A DNA stretch of 57,366 nucleotides from Streptomyces olindensis (GTDB taxonomy: Bacteria > Actinomycetota > Actinomycetes > Streptomycetales > Streptomycetaceae). Each line of letters starts with the position of its first letter. The stretch's first letter is position 1. A program made the position numbers and the translations under genes. Of this stretch, positions 16,540 to 24,830 are shown one piece after another. The notes beneath the pieces were generated by a model. It was not told where the DNA came from. It did no database searches and saw only the letters and a program-made list of their open reading frames with translations. The stretch covers positions 1 through 57,366 of the forward strand of contig JJOH01000034.1 in the NCBI GenBank assembly GCA_000696115.1. The letters run 5' to 3'.

Positions 16540-16573
16540 GTGACCTCACACCCTTGTTGCTCTAGTCAGGTTG

Positions 16574-16590
16574 TTGCACAGACCTCGCAA
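16574..16590 (-). promoter_or_regulatory. Nur box (nickel-responsive Fur family) before nikA
   Basis: On the minus strand TTGCGAGGTCTGTGCAA fits the Nur pattern TTGCAA-N5-TTGCAA as TTGCGA-N5-GTGCAA, with both outer TTGC/GCAA halves exact. The left half can serve as a -35, with ACTAGA-like sequence 17-18 bp downstream as -10. Binding of Ni-Nur would therefore cover the promoter. Confidence 0.75.
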
Positions 16591-16657
16591 TTAAACAGTC
16601 AAGGAGGAGGGTCGCGCACCATCGCGGTGTGAAAAGCCCAGGTCGTCGGGTCGGCCG

Positions 16658-16696
16658 GGACCGGCGGGCGGCCGGATTCGACCTGCCCGCCGGTCC
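16658..16696 (-). terminator. Terminator hairpin after the secreted-protein gene
   Basis: Arms GGACCGGCGGGC (16658-16669) and GCCCGCCGGTCC (16685-16696) are perfect over 12 bp with a 15-nt loop. It starts 16 bp past the stop of the gene ending at 16712, and a T-run (cttttcac) follows on the minus strand. It also shields the nikA promoter from read-through. Confidence 0.7.
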
Positions 16697-16711
16697 GTTG
16701 ACGGCCCTGGC

Positions 16712-17152
16712 TCAGCTCTGCACCAGGGTGATCTCCTGCCCCGAGGTGGCGTGGAAGCTGGGCAGCGGCAGGCCGCTGGAGGTGCGCAGCTCCATGAGGG
16801 TGGCCTCGACGTGGGCGGCGCCGGGCGTGAGCGCGCCGGGCATGGGGCGGCCCGTGTTCACCCAGCGGTGCACCGCGCCGTCGCACACGGCACGGGTGCC
16901 GCCGATGCCGTAGCGGGTGGTGGAGACGCCCTGGCTCACGGAGGAGCTGACGAAGACGGGGCCGCTGGAGCCGACGCAGCGGTAGGTGCCGGACAGGGTG
17001 ACGGTGCCGTCGGCGGCGATCCGGCCCACCGCGTCGACCGTCACGGACTCGGAGGGGGCGAGGACGGACGCGGCGGCGGGCGTCGCCCCGGCGCCGGTCA
17101 GGAACAGCAGCGCGGCACCGGCCGCCGCGCCGAGAAGGGGACGTACACGCAT
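16712..17152 (-). CDS. Small secreted protein, probably DUF6299 family
   Basis: 146 residues from ATG 17152, with GGGAGG about 9 nt upstream; the longer 159-residue frame lacks a good site. Sec signal MRVRPLLGAAAGAALLFLTG ending near ATPAAA, then a beta-rich domain with SESVTVDAVGRIAADGTVTL, YRCVGSSGPVFVSSS and RAVCDGAVHRWVN. One Cys in each of the last two segments probably form a disulfide. I believe this matches the actinobacterial DUF6299 family, whose function is unknown. Single-gene unit with its own terminator and a palindrome-rich promoter. Confidence 0.78.
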   Translation of the reverse strand: MRVRPLLGAAAGAALLFLTGAGATPAAASVLAPSESVTVDAVGRIAADGTVTLSGTYRCVGSSGPVFVSSSVSQGVSTTRYGIGGTRAVCDGAVHRWVNTGRPMPGALTPGAAHVEATLMELRTSSGLPLPSFHATSGQEITLVQS

Positions 17153-17160
17153 GAGGGGAA

Positions 17161-17193
17161 CCTCCCGGGAGGAGTGAAATGGCGTTTCCACTC
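17161..17193. promoter_or_regulatory. Two adjacent palindromes before secreted-protein gene
   Basis: CCTCCCGGGAGG (17161-17172) is a perfect 12-bp palindrome that includes the GGGAGG ribosome site on the minus strand. It is joined to the imperfect palindrome GAGTG.AA...TT.CACTC (17172-17193). The second has a faint resemblance to the Zur-like boxes but is 16 bp where those are 15, so I do not assign a regulator. Confidence 0.35.
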
Positions 17194-17257
17194 GTACCGG
17201 CCCTCCGGGCCGCCGCCCGTGATCCTCACCCCTTCGGTGGCGAGTCCACCGCCCTCC

Positions 17258-17656
17258 TCACGGCAGCACGGCGAACCCGTCCAGTTCCACCAGCGCCTCC
17301 TCGTCCCACAGCCGGACCACCTGGACGACCGCCATGGCCGGGTAGTCGCGGCCGGCCAGTGAGCGCCATCGGCGGCCCAGTTCCCGGGCGTGGGCGCGGT
17401 ACGCGGCGATGTCCGTGGCGTAGACGGTGACGCGGGCCAGGTCGGCCGGGGTGCCGCCGGCGGCCGTGAGGGCGGCCAGCAGGTTGGCGAGGGCCCGCTC
17501 GAACTGCTCGGGCAGGGTCCGCCCCACCACCTTGCCGTCGGCGTCGAGGGCGGTCTGTCCCGCCAGGAACACCACGCGGGAGCCGGAGACGACCACGGCG
17601 TGGGAGAAGCCGGCGGGCGGGGACAGGTCGGGCGGGTTGACGCGTTCGGGGGTCAC
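17258..17656 (-). CDS. RidA-family imine/enamine deaminase
   Basis: 132 residues, GTG 17656 overlapping the dehydrogenase stop by 4 bp. YjgF/RidA features: FSHAVVVSGSRVVFLAGQTALDADGKVVG, a middle helix FERALANLLAALTAAGG, and the end VVQVVRLWDEEALVELDGFAV. RidA proteins hydrolyse reactive imines or enamines to ketones and ammonia. In this aryl-CoA cluster a likely role is removal of the amino group from the partly reduced ring formed from 2-aminobenzoyl-CoA. The Arg that usually binds the carboxylate appears changed (RLWDEEALVELDG in place of the archetype R-x2-V-x-LPK), so it belongs to a divergent subgroup. Confidence 0.82.
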   Translation of the reverse strand: MTPERVNPPDLSPPAGFSHAVVVSGSRVVFLAGQTALDADGKVVGRTLPEQFERALANLLAALTAAGGTPADLARVTVYATDIAAYRAHARELGRRWRSLAGRDYPAMAVVQVVRLWDEEALVELDGFAVLP

Positions 17657-18780
17657 CGTGCCTCCTGCCGGGCGTACAACTCCTTGGCGATGATGCCGCG
17701 TTGGACCTCGCTGGCGCCCTCGTAGATGCGGGGGGCACGCACCTCGCGGTAGAGGTGCTCGAGCAGGTGGCCGCGGCGCAGCGCCCGGGCGCCGTGCAAC
17801 TGGACGGCCGTGTCGACGACGTACTGGGCGGTCTCGGTGGCGAGCAGTTTCGCCATGGCGGAGCGCCGGGGGACGTCCGGTGCGCCCGCGTCGTACGCCG
17901 TGGCCGCCGCGTACACCATCAGGCGGGCCGCCTCCGTGCGCAGGGCCATCTCGGCGACCTGGTGGGAGACGGCCTGGAGGTCCCGCAGTGTGCCGCCGAA
18001 GGCGTCGCGGCGGGCGGTGTGGGCGAGGGTCGCGTCGAGGGCCGCCTGCGCCATGCCGACGGCGAAGGCGCCGACGCTGGGCCGGAACAGGGTGAGCGTC
18101 CCCATGGCGACCCGGAAGCCGCGGTCGACCTCGCCGAGCACGTCGTCGGCCGTCACCGGTACGCCGTCGAAGTCGAGTGCGCCGATGGGGTGCGGCGAGA
18201 GCATGTCGAGCCCGCGTCCGGTCAGTCCGGGGCGGTCGGCGGGCAGGAGGAACGCCGTGACCCCGCGGGCGCCGGCACCGGGGGTGGTGCGCGCGAAGAC
18301 GGTGTAGAAGTCCGCCTCGGGGGCGTTGGAGATCCAGCACTTCTCGCCGGAGAGGCGCCAGCGGGCGGGGCCGTCGGGGTGGGCGGTCAGTTCCAGCGCC
18401 GCCGCGTCCGAGCCCGCCCCGGGCTCGCTCAGGGCGAAGGCCGCGACGGCCGTGCCGTCGGCCACCCCCGGGAGCCAGCGGGCCCGTTGGGCCTCGGTGC
18501 CGTGCGTGTGGACCGGGTGGGCGCCGAGGCCCTGGAGGGCGAGGGCCGTCTCGGCCTCCGTGCAGCCGTACGCGAGGGACTCGCGCATCAGGCACAGGTC
18601 CAGCGCACCCGAGGTGAACAGGCGTGCGAGCAGCCCCAGTCGGCCGAGTTCGGCGACCAGGGCCCGGTTCACCCGCCCGGACTCGCCCTTCTCGGCCAAC
18701 GGGCGCAACCGCTCCGCGGCCAGCGTGCGCAGCTCGGCGCACCAGGCGAGTTGTGCCGGTTCGAGCGAGAATGCGGTCAT
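17653..18780 (-). CDS. Acyl-CoA dehydrogenase
   Basis: 375 residues from ATG 18780. Standard fold: helical N-terminus, beta domain with AAFALSEPGAGSDAAALELTA and KCWISNAPEADFYTVFARTT (FAD and substrate contacts), helical C-terminus with RDAFGGTLRDLQAVSHQVAEMAL and the end RAPRIYEGASEVQRGIIAKEL; the Glu of YEG is the usual catalytic base position. It faces the CoA ligase gene across a shared operator and is coupled to RidA. It probably oxidises the alicyclic acyl-CoA made by the fused monooxygenase/reductase. Confidence 0.9.
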   Translation of the reverse strand: MTAFSLEPAQLAWCAELRTLAAERLRPLAEKGESGRVNRALVAELGRLGLLARLFTSGALDLCLMRESLAYGCTEAETALALQGLGAHPVHTHGTEAQRARWLPGVADGTAVAAFALSEPGAGSDAAALELTAHPDGPARWRLSGEKCWISNAPEADFYTVFARTTPGAGARGVTAFLLPADRPGLTGRGLDMLSPHPIGALDFDGVPVTADDVLGEVDRGFRVAMGTLTLFRPSVGAFAVGMAQAALDATLAHTARRDAFGGTLRDLQAVSHQVAEMALRTEAARLMVYAAATAYDAGAPDVPRRSAMAKLLATETAQYVVDTAVQLHGARALRRGHLLEHLYREVRAPRIYEGASEVQRGIIAKELYARQEAR

Positions 18781-18841
18781 CGCCGGTCCCTTCTCCGCCG
18801 CCCTGCTTCCGGCCGGGCACTCCGAGGATATCGCGGACCGT

Positions 18842-18853
18842 TGACTGTCGTCA
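18842..18853. promoter_or_regulatory. Shared operator core, copy 1 (divergent ligase/dehydrogenase)
   Basis: TGACTGTCGTCA is an inverted repeat (TGAC-N4-GTCA) within GTTGA-N9-TCAAC (18840-18858). The identical 12-mer lies in the enoyl-CoA hydratase promoter. TTGACT here can also act as a -35 for the ligase. Likely target of the cluster's PaaX regulator. Confidence 0.6.
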
Positions 18854-18905
18854 TCAACACGATACGCTCCAGGGGCGAGCCCACCACGCCAAGGGGGCGA
18901 ACCGT

Positions 18906-20504
18906 ATGAATCCAGGGGGCACGGCCCACGTCGACACCTTCGCCCGCGACCAGCTGCCACCTCCGGCCCAATGGCCCGAGCTCCGTTTCGACCTGCCGGA
19001 GCTGCGCTACCCCGAACGGCTCAACTGCGCCGCCGAACTGCTCGGCGGCCCGCCCGACGACCGCCCGGCGTTCCTCACCCCCGCCGGCGAGCCGTGGACG
19101 TACGGCGACCTGCGCGCCCGGGTGGACCGCGTCGCGCACCTGCTCACCGGCGAACTCGGCGTCGTCCCCGGCAACCGGGTGCTGCTGCGCGGCCCCACCA
19201 CACCGTGGCTCGCGGCCTGCTGGCTGGCCGTGCTGAAGGCGGGCGCCGTCGCGGTCACCGTGCTCGCCCAGCAGCGTCCGCACGAGCTGAGCACCATGTG
19301 CGAGATCGCCCGGGTGCGGCACGCGCTGTGCGACATCCGCGCCGTCGACGACCTCGCCAAGGCCGAGATCCCGGACCTGCGGATCACGACCTACGGCGGG
19401 GACGCGCCGGACGACCTCCTCAACCGCCCGGCACCCCGGGCCCCGTTCGAGGCCGTCGCGACCGCGGCCGACGACGTGGCCCTGATCGCCTTCACCTCCG
19501 GCACCACCGGCCGGCCCAAGGGCTGCATGCACTTCCACCGGGACGTCCTCGCCATCGCCGACACCTTCTCCCGGCACGTCCTGCGGCCCCGCGCCGACGA
19601 CGTCTTCACGGGCAGCCCCCCGCTCGGCTTCACCTTCGGCCTCGGCGGGCTGGTCGTCTTCCCGCTGCGCGCCGGGGCGAGCGCGCTGCTGCTGGAGCAG
19701 GCGGGACCGCGACAGCTGCTGCCGGCCATCGCCCGGCACCGGGTCTCCGTGCTGTTCACCGCCCCCACCGCCTACCGCGCGATGCTCGACGACCTCGACG
19801 GCCACGACGTCTCGTCCCTGCGGCGCTGCGTCTCGGCCGGGGAGAACCTGCCCGCGGCCACCTGGCAGGCCTGGCACGAGCGCACGGGCCTGCGCGTCAT
19901 CAACGGCATCGGCGCCACCGAGCTGCTGCACATCTTCATCTCCGCCGCGGACGACCGGATCAGGCCCGGGACGACGGGCGTGCCCGTACCGGGCTGGCAG
20001 GCGCGCGTGCAGGACGAGGACGGCGAGCCCGTGCCCGACGGACAGCCGGGACTGCTGGCGGTGCGCGGACCGGTCGGCTGCCGCTACCTCGCCGACCCGC
20101 GGCAGCGGGAGTACGTGCGGGGCGGCTGGAACATCACCGGCGACACCTACGTCCGCGAACCCGACGGCTACTTCCGCTACGTCGCCCGCGCCGACGACAT
20201 GATCATCTCGGCCGGGTACAACATCGCGGGCCCCGAGGTCGAGGACGCGCTGCTGCGTCACCCGGACGTGGTGGAAGCGGCGGTCGTCGGGCAGCCCGAC
20301 GAGGCACGCGGCCAGCTCGTGGTCGCCTTCGCCGTCCTGAAGGAGGGCGCCGAACGGGACGCCGGGGCGCTGCGCGCCTTCGTCAAGACGGAACTCGCGC
20401 CGTACAAGTGCCCCCGCGAGATCGTCTTCCTCGACGCGCTGCCGCGCACGGCCACCGGCAAGCTCCAGCGGTTCCGACTCCGCACCGCGGGCGGCCGGGA
20501 CTGA
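18906..20504 (+). CDS. Aryl-CoA ligase, probably 2-aminobenzoate-CoA ligase
   Basis: 532 residues, ATG 18906 with AAGGGGGCG upstream. Adenylate-forming enzyme: AMP loop FTSGTTGRPKGCMHF, motif GIGATELLHIF in place of the common YGxTE, and the C-terminal PRTATGKLQRFRL Lys. It activates an aromatic acid with ATP and CoA. The neighbouring monooxygenase/OYE fusion acts on 2-aminobenzoyl-CoA or salicylyl-CoA in known pathways, so the acid is probably anthranilate. Divergent to the dehydrogenase, 15 bp before the PaaX gene. Class certain; substrate inferred. Confidence 0.88.
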   Translation: MNPGGTAHVDTFARDQLPPPAQWPELRFDLPELRYPERLNCAAELLGGPPDDRPAFLTPAGEPWTYGDLRARVDRVAHLLTGELGVVPGNRVLLRGPTTPWLAACWLAVLKAGAVAVTVLAQQRPHELSTMCEIARVRHALCDIRAVDDLAKAEIPDLRITTYGGDAPDDLLNRPAPRAPFEAVATAADDVALIAFTSGTTGRPKGCMHFHRDVLAIADTFSRHVLRPRADDVFTGSPPLGFTFGLGGLVVFPLRAGASALLLEQAGPRQLLPAIARHRVSVLFTAPTAYRAMLDDLDGHDVSSLRRCVSAGENLPAATWQAWHERTGLRVINGIGATELLHIFISAADDRIRPGTTGVPVPGWQARVQDEDGEPVPDGQPGLLAVRGPVGCRYLADPRQREYVRGGWNITGDTYVREPDGYFRYVARADDMIISAGYNIAGPEVEDALLRHPDVVEAAVVGQPDEARGQLVVAFAVLKEGAERDAGALRAFVKTELAPYKCPREIVFLDALPRTATGKLQRFRLRTAGGRD

Positions 20505-20519
20505 TCCGCACGACCTAAG

Positions 20520-21332
20520 ATGATCAACGTGTCCGACCAGCATGCACCACGGTCTCTCATCGTCACGCTCTACGGCGCGTACGGTCGCTTCGTGCCGGGC
20601 CCCGTGCCCGTCGCCGAACTGATCCGGCTGCTGGCCGCGGTCGGCGTGGACGCCCCGTCCGTACGCTCCTCCGTGTCACGGCTCAAGAGACGCGGACTGC
20701 TCGTGCCCGCCCGCACCGCGCAGGGGGCGGCCGGGTACGCGCTGTCCCCGGACGCCCGCCAGTTGCTCGACGACGGCGACCGGCGCATCTACGCCACCGC
20801 ACCGCCCGAGGACGAGGGCTGGGTGCTCGCGGTGTTCTCCGTGCCGGAGTCGGAGCGGCAGAAGCGGCACGTGCTGCGCTCCCGGCTGGCCGGCCTCGGC
20901 TTCGGCACGGCCGCCCCGGGCGTGTGGATCGCGCCCGCACGGCTGTACGAGGAGACCCGGCACACGCTCCAGCGGCTGCGGCTCGACACGTACGTCGACT
21001 TCTTCCGCGGCGACCACCTCGGCTTCGCGCCGACCGCGGAGGCCGTCGCCCGCTGGTGGGACCTGGCCGCCATCGCCAAGGAGCACGAGGCGTTCCTCGA
21101 CCGCCACGAACGCGTCCTGCACGACTGGGAGAAGCGGGACGACACCCCGCCCGAGGAGGCCTACCGCGACTACCTCCTCGCCCTGGACTCCTGGCGCCAC
21201 CTTCCCTACACCGACCCCGGCCTCCCCTCCGAGCTGCTCCCCGGGGACTGGCCGGGGGCCCGCTCGTCGGCGGTGTTCCGGGGGCTGCACGAGCGGCTGC
21301 GGGAGGCGGGGGCCCGGTTCGTGGGGTTGTGA
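20520..21332 (+). CDS. PaaX-family transcriptional repressor
   Basis: 270 residues. N-terminal winged helix (LIVTLYGAYGRF, VRSSVSRLKRRGLL) and the long PaaX effector domain with GWVLAVFSVPESERQKRHVLRSRLAGLGFG and TDPGLPSELLPGDWPG. Family members respond to aryl-CoA thioesters such as phenylacetyl-CoA. Cotranscribed with the CoA ligase, so the ligase product is the likely inducer and the 12-bp shared sites its operators. The start may be ATG 20520 or GTG 20529; only the first few residues differ. Confidence 0.88.
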   Translation: MINVSDQHAPRSLIVTLYGAYGRFVPGPVPVAELIRLLAAVGVDAPSVRSSVSRLKRRGLLVPARTAQGAAGYALSPDARQLLDDGDRRIYATAPPEDEGWVLAVFSVPESERQKRHVLRSRLAGLGFGTAAPGVWIAPARLYEETRHTLQRLRLDTYVDFFRGDHLGFAPTAEAVARWWDLAAIAKEHEAFLDRHERVLHDWEKRDDTPPEEAYRDYLLALDSWRHLPYTDPGLPSELLPGDWPGARSSAVFRGLHERLREAGARFVGL

Positions 21333-21376
21333 CACCGCCCCCGGCGTTCCCACGACGAGGAGCGTCCCGTCGGGTG

Positions 21377-21487
21377 CTACTCCCAGGGACTGGGGTCCTC
21401 GGCCACGGGGCGCGGCGAAGCCGGTGCCGTGGTCTCGACCCGCAGCAACGAGCCGTCGTCGAGTCTGATGCTGGTGATGGCCGTCAT
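21377..21487 (-). CDS. Possible 36-residue peptide, trypco1-like start
   Basis: ATG 21487 with GGGACAGG nearby. The product begins MTAITSIRLDDGSLLRVETT and ends PVAEDPSPWE. The opening strand pair (I.LDDG..LRVE) recalls the start of the trypsin-co-occurring domain 1 (trypco1, CU044_2847-type) proteins, which are normally about 100 residues. It could be a remnant, a tiny free-standing strand protein or a chance frame. The rest of 21333-21612 shows no other gene; a half-site like the PaaX operator (GATGACGACAG) occurs at 21523-21533. Confidence 0.3.
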   Translation of the reverse strand: MTAITSIRLDDGSLLRVETTAPASPRPVAEDPSPWE

Positions 21488-21612
21488 CGGTGGCTGCCTG
21501 TCCCTTGCCGCCGTAGTGAGCGGATGACGACAGAGCGTAGTGACCCGGTGGCGGCGCCACGTGGGTAACCCCCGCCTTTCACCCCGCGGTTCGGCGCGGA
21601 CCCGCCGTCACC

Positions 21613-23952
21613 TCACAGGCTCAGCCGCGGCTTCGGGGCGTCCGTGCGGCCCGTCCGGGGGCGGCGGCTGCCCGCGCGGTACGGGGCCGGCCAGGTCGCG
21701 CCCGGGCCCCTGTAGCCCTGTTCGGCCGCCGCGTGCAGGGTCCAGTGCGGGTCGTAGAGGTGCGGGCGGGCCAGGGCGCACAGGTCCGTTCGGCCCGCGA
21801 GGATCAGGGAGTTGACGTCGTCCCAGGAGGAGATGGCGCCGACCGCGATCACGGGGACGCCGGTGCTGTGGCGGATGCGGTCCGCGAACGGCGTCTGGTA
21901 GGAGCGGCCGTACTCGGGCCGCTCGTCCGCCACGACCTGCCCGGTGGAGACGTCGATGGCGTCGGCGCCGTGCGCGGCGAAGGCCCGGGCGATCTCCACG
22001 GCGTCCTCGGTGGTGGTCCCGCCCTCGGCCCAGTCGGTGGCGGAGATCCGGACCGTCATGGGCCGCTCCCCCGGCCAGACGTTCCGTACGGCGTCGAAGA
22101 CCTCCAGCGGGAAGCGGAGCCGCTTCTCCAGGGTGCCGCCGTAGGCGTCGGTGCGCCGGTTGGTCAGCGGGGAGAGGAAGCCGGAGAGCAGGTAGCCGTG
22201 GGCGCAGTGCAGTTCCAGCAGGTCGAACCCGGCCCGGGCGGCACGGCAGGCAGCGGCGGCGAACTGCTCGCGCAGATCGGTGAGCTGGGCGCGGGAGAGT
22301 TCACGCGGCGTCTGGCCGGACGGCTTGTACGGCAGCGGCGACGCGGCCACGAGCGGCCAGTTGCCCTCCGGGAGCGGCTCGTCCATGCCCTCCCACATCA
22401 GTTTCGTCGACCCCTTGCGGCCGCTGTGGCCGAGTTGCACGCCGATCGCCGTGCCGGGGGCCTGCGCGCGCACGAAGTTCGTGATCCGCTTCCAGGCCTC
22501 CGCCTGCCGTCCGGACCAGAGGCCGGCGCAGCCGGGCGTGATCCGGCCCTCCTCGCTGACGCACACCATCTCCGTCATCACCAGCCCGGCCCCGCCGAGT
22601 GCCCGGGCGCCGAGGTGGACGAGGTGGAAGTCGCCGGGGACGCCGTCGACCGCCGAGTACATGTCCATGGGTGAGACGACGACCCGGTTGCGCAGGGTCA
22701 GGCCGCGCAGCCGGAACGGGGTGAACATGGGGGGTGTGCCGGGCGGGCAGCCGAACTCGCGCTCCACCTCCTCCGTGAACCGGGCGTCGCGCAGGCGGAG
22801 GTTGTCGTGGGTGACGCGGCGGCTGCGGGTGAGCAGGTTGAAGGCGAACTGGCGGGGCGGCTGGTCCAGGTAGAGGGCGAGGTTCTCGAACCACTCCAGG
22901 CTGGCGCGTGCCGCGCGCTGCGTGGAGGCGACGACGGGCCGCCGCTCCGCCTCGTACGCGGCCAGGGCATCCGGCAGGGAGTCCTGCTCCTCCAGGCAGG
23001 CCGCCAGGGCCAGGGCGTCCTCGACGGCGAGCTTGGTGCCGGAGCCGATGGAGAAGTGGGCGGTGTGGGCGGCGTCGCCGAGGAGGACGACGTTGCCGTG
23101 CGACCAGCACTCGTTGACGACCGTGCGGAAGGTCGTCCAGGTGGAGTTGTTCGACGTCAGGGGGCGGCCCTGGAGTGCCTCGGTGAAGATCTTGGCGCAG
23201 CGTTCGATCGATTCCGCCTCGTCGAGCTCGTCGAAGCCGGCCGCGCGCCAGACCTCTTCGCGCATCTCGATGATCACCGTCGACGCGTCGGGGGCGTAGG
23301 GGTAGCCGTGGAGCTGCATCACGCCGTGTTCGGTCTCGGCGATCTCGAAGCGGAAGGAGTCGAAGGGGAAGTCGGCGGCGAGCCAGATGTAGCGGCAGCG
23401 GTGTGCCGTGACCCGCGGGCGGAAGACGTCCGCGTAGGTCTCGCGGGTCGTGCTGTGGACGCCGTCCGCGGCGATGACCAGGTCGTGGGTCCGCGGGAGG
23501 TCCTTCGGGGCCTCGGTGTGGAAGCGGAGGTCCACGCCGAGTTCGCGGCAGCGGTCGTGGAGGATCTCCAGCAGGCGGTGGCGGCCGAGCGCGGCGAAGC
23601 CGTGGCCGCCGGAAGTGTGGCGGACGCCGCGGTGGACGATGTCGATGTCGTCCCAGCGGACGAAGTCCCGCTGGAGGGCCTGGTAGACCGTGGGGTCGGC
23701 GTGCTCTATGCCGCCGAGGGTCTCGTCGGAGAGGACCACGCCGAAGCCGAAGGTGTCGTCGGGGGCGTTGCGTTCCCAGACGGTGATGTCGCGTCGTGGA
23801 TCAAGGTGCTTGAGGAGGGCGGCGGCGTAGAGGCCGCCGGGGCCGCCGCCGATGACCGCGACGCGCAGGGGGTGGCCGGGACGGGTGTGCGGGTGCGGGT
23901 GGTGTGCGGTTGCTCGCGCAGTTCCCCGCGCCCCTGAGGGTGTTGCCGTCAC
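21613..23952 (-). CDS. Fused FAD monooxygenase / OYE reductase (2-aminobenzoyl-CoA or salicylyl-CoA type)
   Basis: 779 residues from GTG 23952 (GTGA overlap, GGAG 6 nt upstream); ATG 23964 also possible. Residues about 30-400 are a PHBH-type flavin monooxygenase: LRVAVIGGGPGGLYAAALLK, DLVIAADGVHS, VVLLGDAAHTAHFSIGSGTKLAVEDA. Residues about 410-760 are an Old Yellow Enzyme domain: FRLRGLTLRNRVVVSPM, GVQLGHSGRKGS, FDLLELHCAHGYLLSGFLSPLTN. This matches the known monooxygenase/reductase that hydroxylates and then partly reduces 2-aminobenzoyl-CoA. The first 25 residues come from a Streptomyces repeat plus a His/Pro stretch. Confidence 0.9.
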   Translation of the reverse strand: MTATPSGARGTARATAHHPHPHTRPGHPLRVAVIGGGPGGLYAAALLKHLDPRRDITVWERNAPDDTFGFGVVLSDETLGGIEHADPTVYQALQRDFVRWDDIDIVHRGVRHTSGGHGFAALGRHRLLEILHDRCRELGVDLRFHTEAPKDLPRTHDLVIAADGVHSTTRETYADVFRPRVTAHRCRYIWLAADFPFDSFRFEIAETEHGVMQLHGYPYAPDASTVIIEMREEVWRAAGFDELDEAESIERCAKIFTEALQGRPLTSNNSTWTTFRTVVNECWSHGNVVLLGDAAHTAHFSIGSGTKLAVEDALALAACLEEQDSLPDALAAYEAERRPVVASTQRAARASLEWFENLALYLDQPPRQFAFNLLTRSRRVTHDNLRLRDARFTEEVEREFGCPPGTPPMFTPFRLRGLTLRNRVVVSPMDMYSAVDGVPGDFHLVHLGARALGGAGLVMTEMVCVSEEGRITPGCAGLWSGRQAEAWKRITNFVRAQAPGTAIGVQLGHSGRKGSTKLMWEGMDEPLPEGNWPLVAASPLPYKPSGQTPRELSRAQLTDLREQFAAAACRAARAGFDLLELHCAHGYLLSGFLSPLTNRRTDAYGGTLEKRLRFPLEVFDAVRNVWPGERPMTVRISATDWAEGGTTTEDAVEIARAFAAHGADAIDVSTGQVVADERPEYGRSYQTPFADRIRHSTGVPVIAVGAISSWDDVNSLILAGRTDLCALARPHLYDPHWTLHAAAEQGYRGPGATWPAPYRAGSRRPRTGRTDAPKPRLSL
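23909..23936. repeat. Streptomyces interspersed repeat inside CDS start
   Basis: The stretch containing TGCTCGCGCAGTTCCCCGCG and then CCCCT is a sequence I know to recur many times in Streptomyces genomes, usually at gene ends. Here it encodes part of the first 20 residues of the monooxygenase/reductase (SGARGTARAT), a segment with no counterpart in the fold. Confidence 0.7.
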
Positions 23953-24776
23953 CGTCCGCTCCATTTGGGAGGGCGCTTCTCCGTGAACGCCGCGTGGAAT
24001 TCGGCGTAGTCCTCTCCGGTCATGAGGAGGGCCTGGGTCGAGGCGTCGAGTTCGATCGAGGCCGCCAGGGGCATGTCCAGCTCGGACGTCAGGAGAGCCT
24101 TGGTCTGGGCGTGGGCCAGGGCCGGGCCCCCCGCCAGGCGGTGGGCCAGTTGCCGCGCGGTCTCGTCCGCCCGGCCTTCCTCCGTCAGGTCGCTGATCAG
24201 GCCGATGCGCTCGGCCTCGGGGGCGCGGACCGGGTCGCCCAGCATCAGCAGGCGGGTCGCGTGGCCGAGGCCGACGACCCGGGGCAGCAGGTAGGCCGCG
24301 CCCATGTCGCCGCCGGAGAGGCCGACGCGGGTGAAGAGGAAGGCGAAGCGGGTGGTGGGGTCGGCGACGCGGAAGTCTGCGGCCAGGGCGAGGACCGCTC
24401 CGGCGCCCGCCGCCACGCCGTGCAGCGAGGCGATCACCGGGAACGGGCACTCGCGGATCGCGCGGACCACCTGGCCGGTCATCCGGTTGAAGTCGAGGAG
24501 CTGGGCGGTGTCCATGGCGAGCGTGGCGCCGATGATCTCGTCGACGTCGCCGCCGGAGCAGAAGCCGCGTCCCTCGCCGGCCAGCACCAGGGCCCGTACG
24601 GACCGCTCGCGGGACAGCTCGGCGAGCAGGTCGCGCAGGTCGGCGTAGGCGCCGAAGGTGAGCGCGTTGAGCTTGGCGGGGCGGGCCAGGGTGACGGTCG
24701 CGACGCCGTCGGCGAGGTCGACGCGCAGATGCTCCCAGCCGGGGGTACGGGCGGCGGAGCCGGTGAAGGGACTCAT
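23949..24776 (-). CDS. Enoyl-CoA hydratase/isomerase family protein
   Basis: 275 residues. Crotonase fold with the oxyanion-hole segments VLAGEGRGFCSGGDVDEI and SLHGVAAGAGAVLALAADFRVAD, and the GLSGGDMGAAYLLPRVVG region that carries catalytic acid positions in many members. First gene of the unit that contains the fused monooxygenase (GTGA overlap). It probably hydrates or opens the ring of the cyclohexene-carboxyl-CoA intermediate. Promoter carries the long palindrome at 24831-24868. Confidence 0.88.
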   Translation of the reverse strand: MSPFTGSAARTPGWEHLRVDLADGVATVTLARPAKLNALTFGAYADLRDLLAELSRERSVRALVLAGEGRGFCSGGDVDEIIGATLAMDTAQLLDFNRMTGQVVRAIRECPFPVIASLHGVAAGAGAVLALAADFRVADPTTRFAFLFTRVGLSGGDMGAAYLLPRVVGLGHATRLLMLGDPVRAPEAERIGLISDLTEEGRADETARQLAHRLAGGPALAHAQTKALLTSELDMPLAASIELDASTQALLMTGEDYAEFHAAFTEKRPPKWSGR

Positions 24777-24830
24777 GACGGGCGGCCTCCTCGGGCGGGC
24801 ACGGCCTCACTGAGCTCTACCCCACGAAGC

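Noticed and set aside
17175..17190. TGAAATGGCGTTTCCA as a third Zur-like box
   Set aside because: It has 16 bp where the two good boxes have 15, and a different centre. It is better left as an unassigned palindrome.
21523..21533. GATGACGACAG as a third PaaX operator
   Set aside because: Only one half matches the shared core (CTGTCGTCATC reversed) and no symmetric partner is present; possibly chance.
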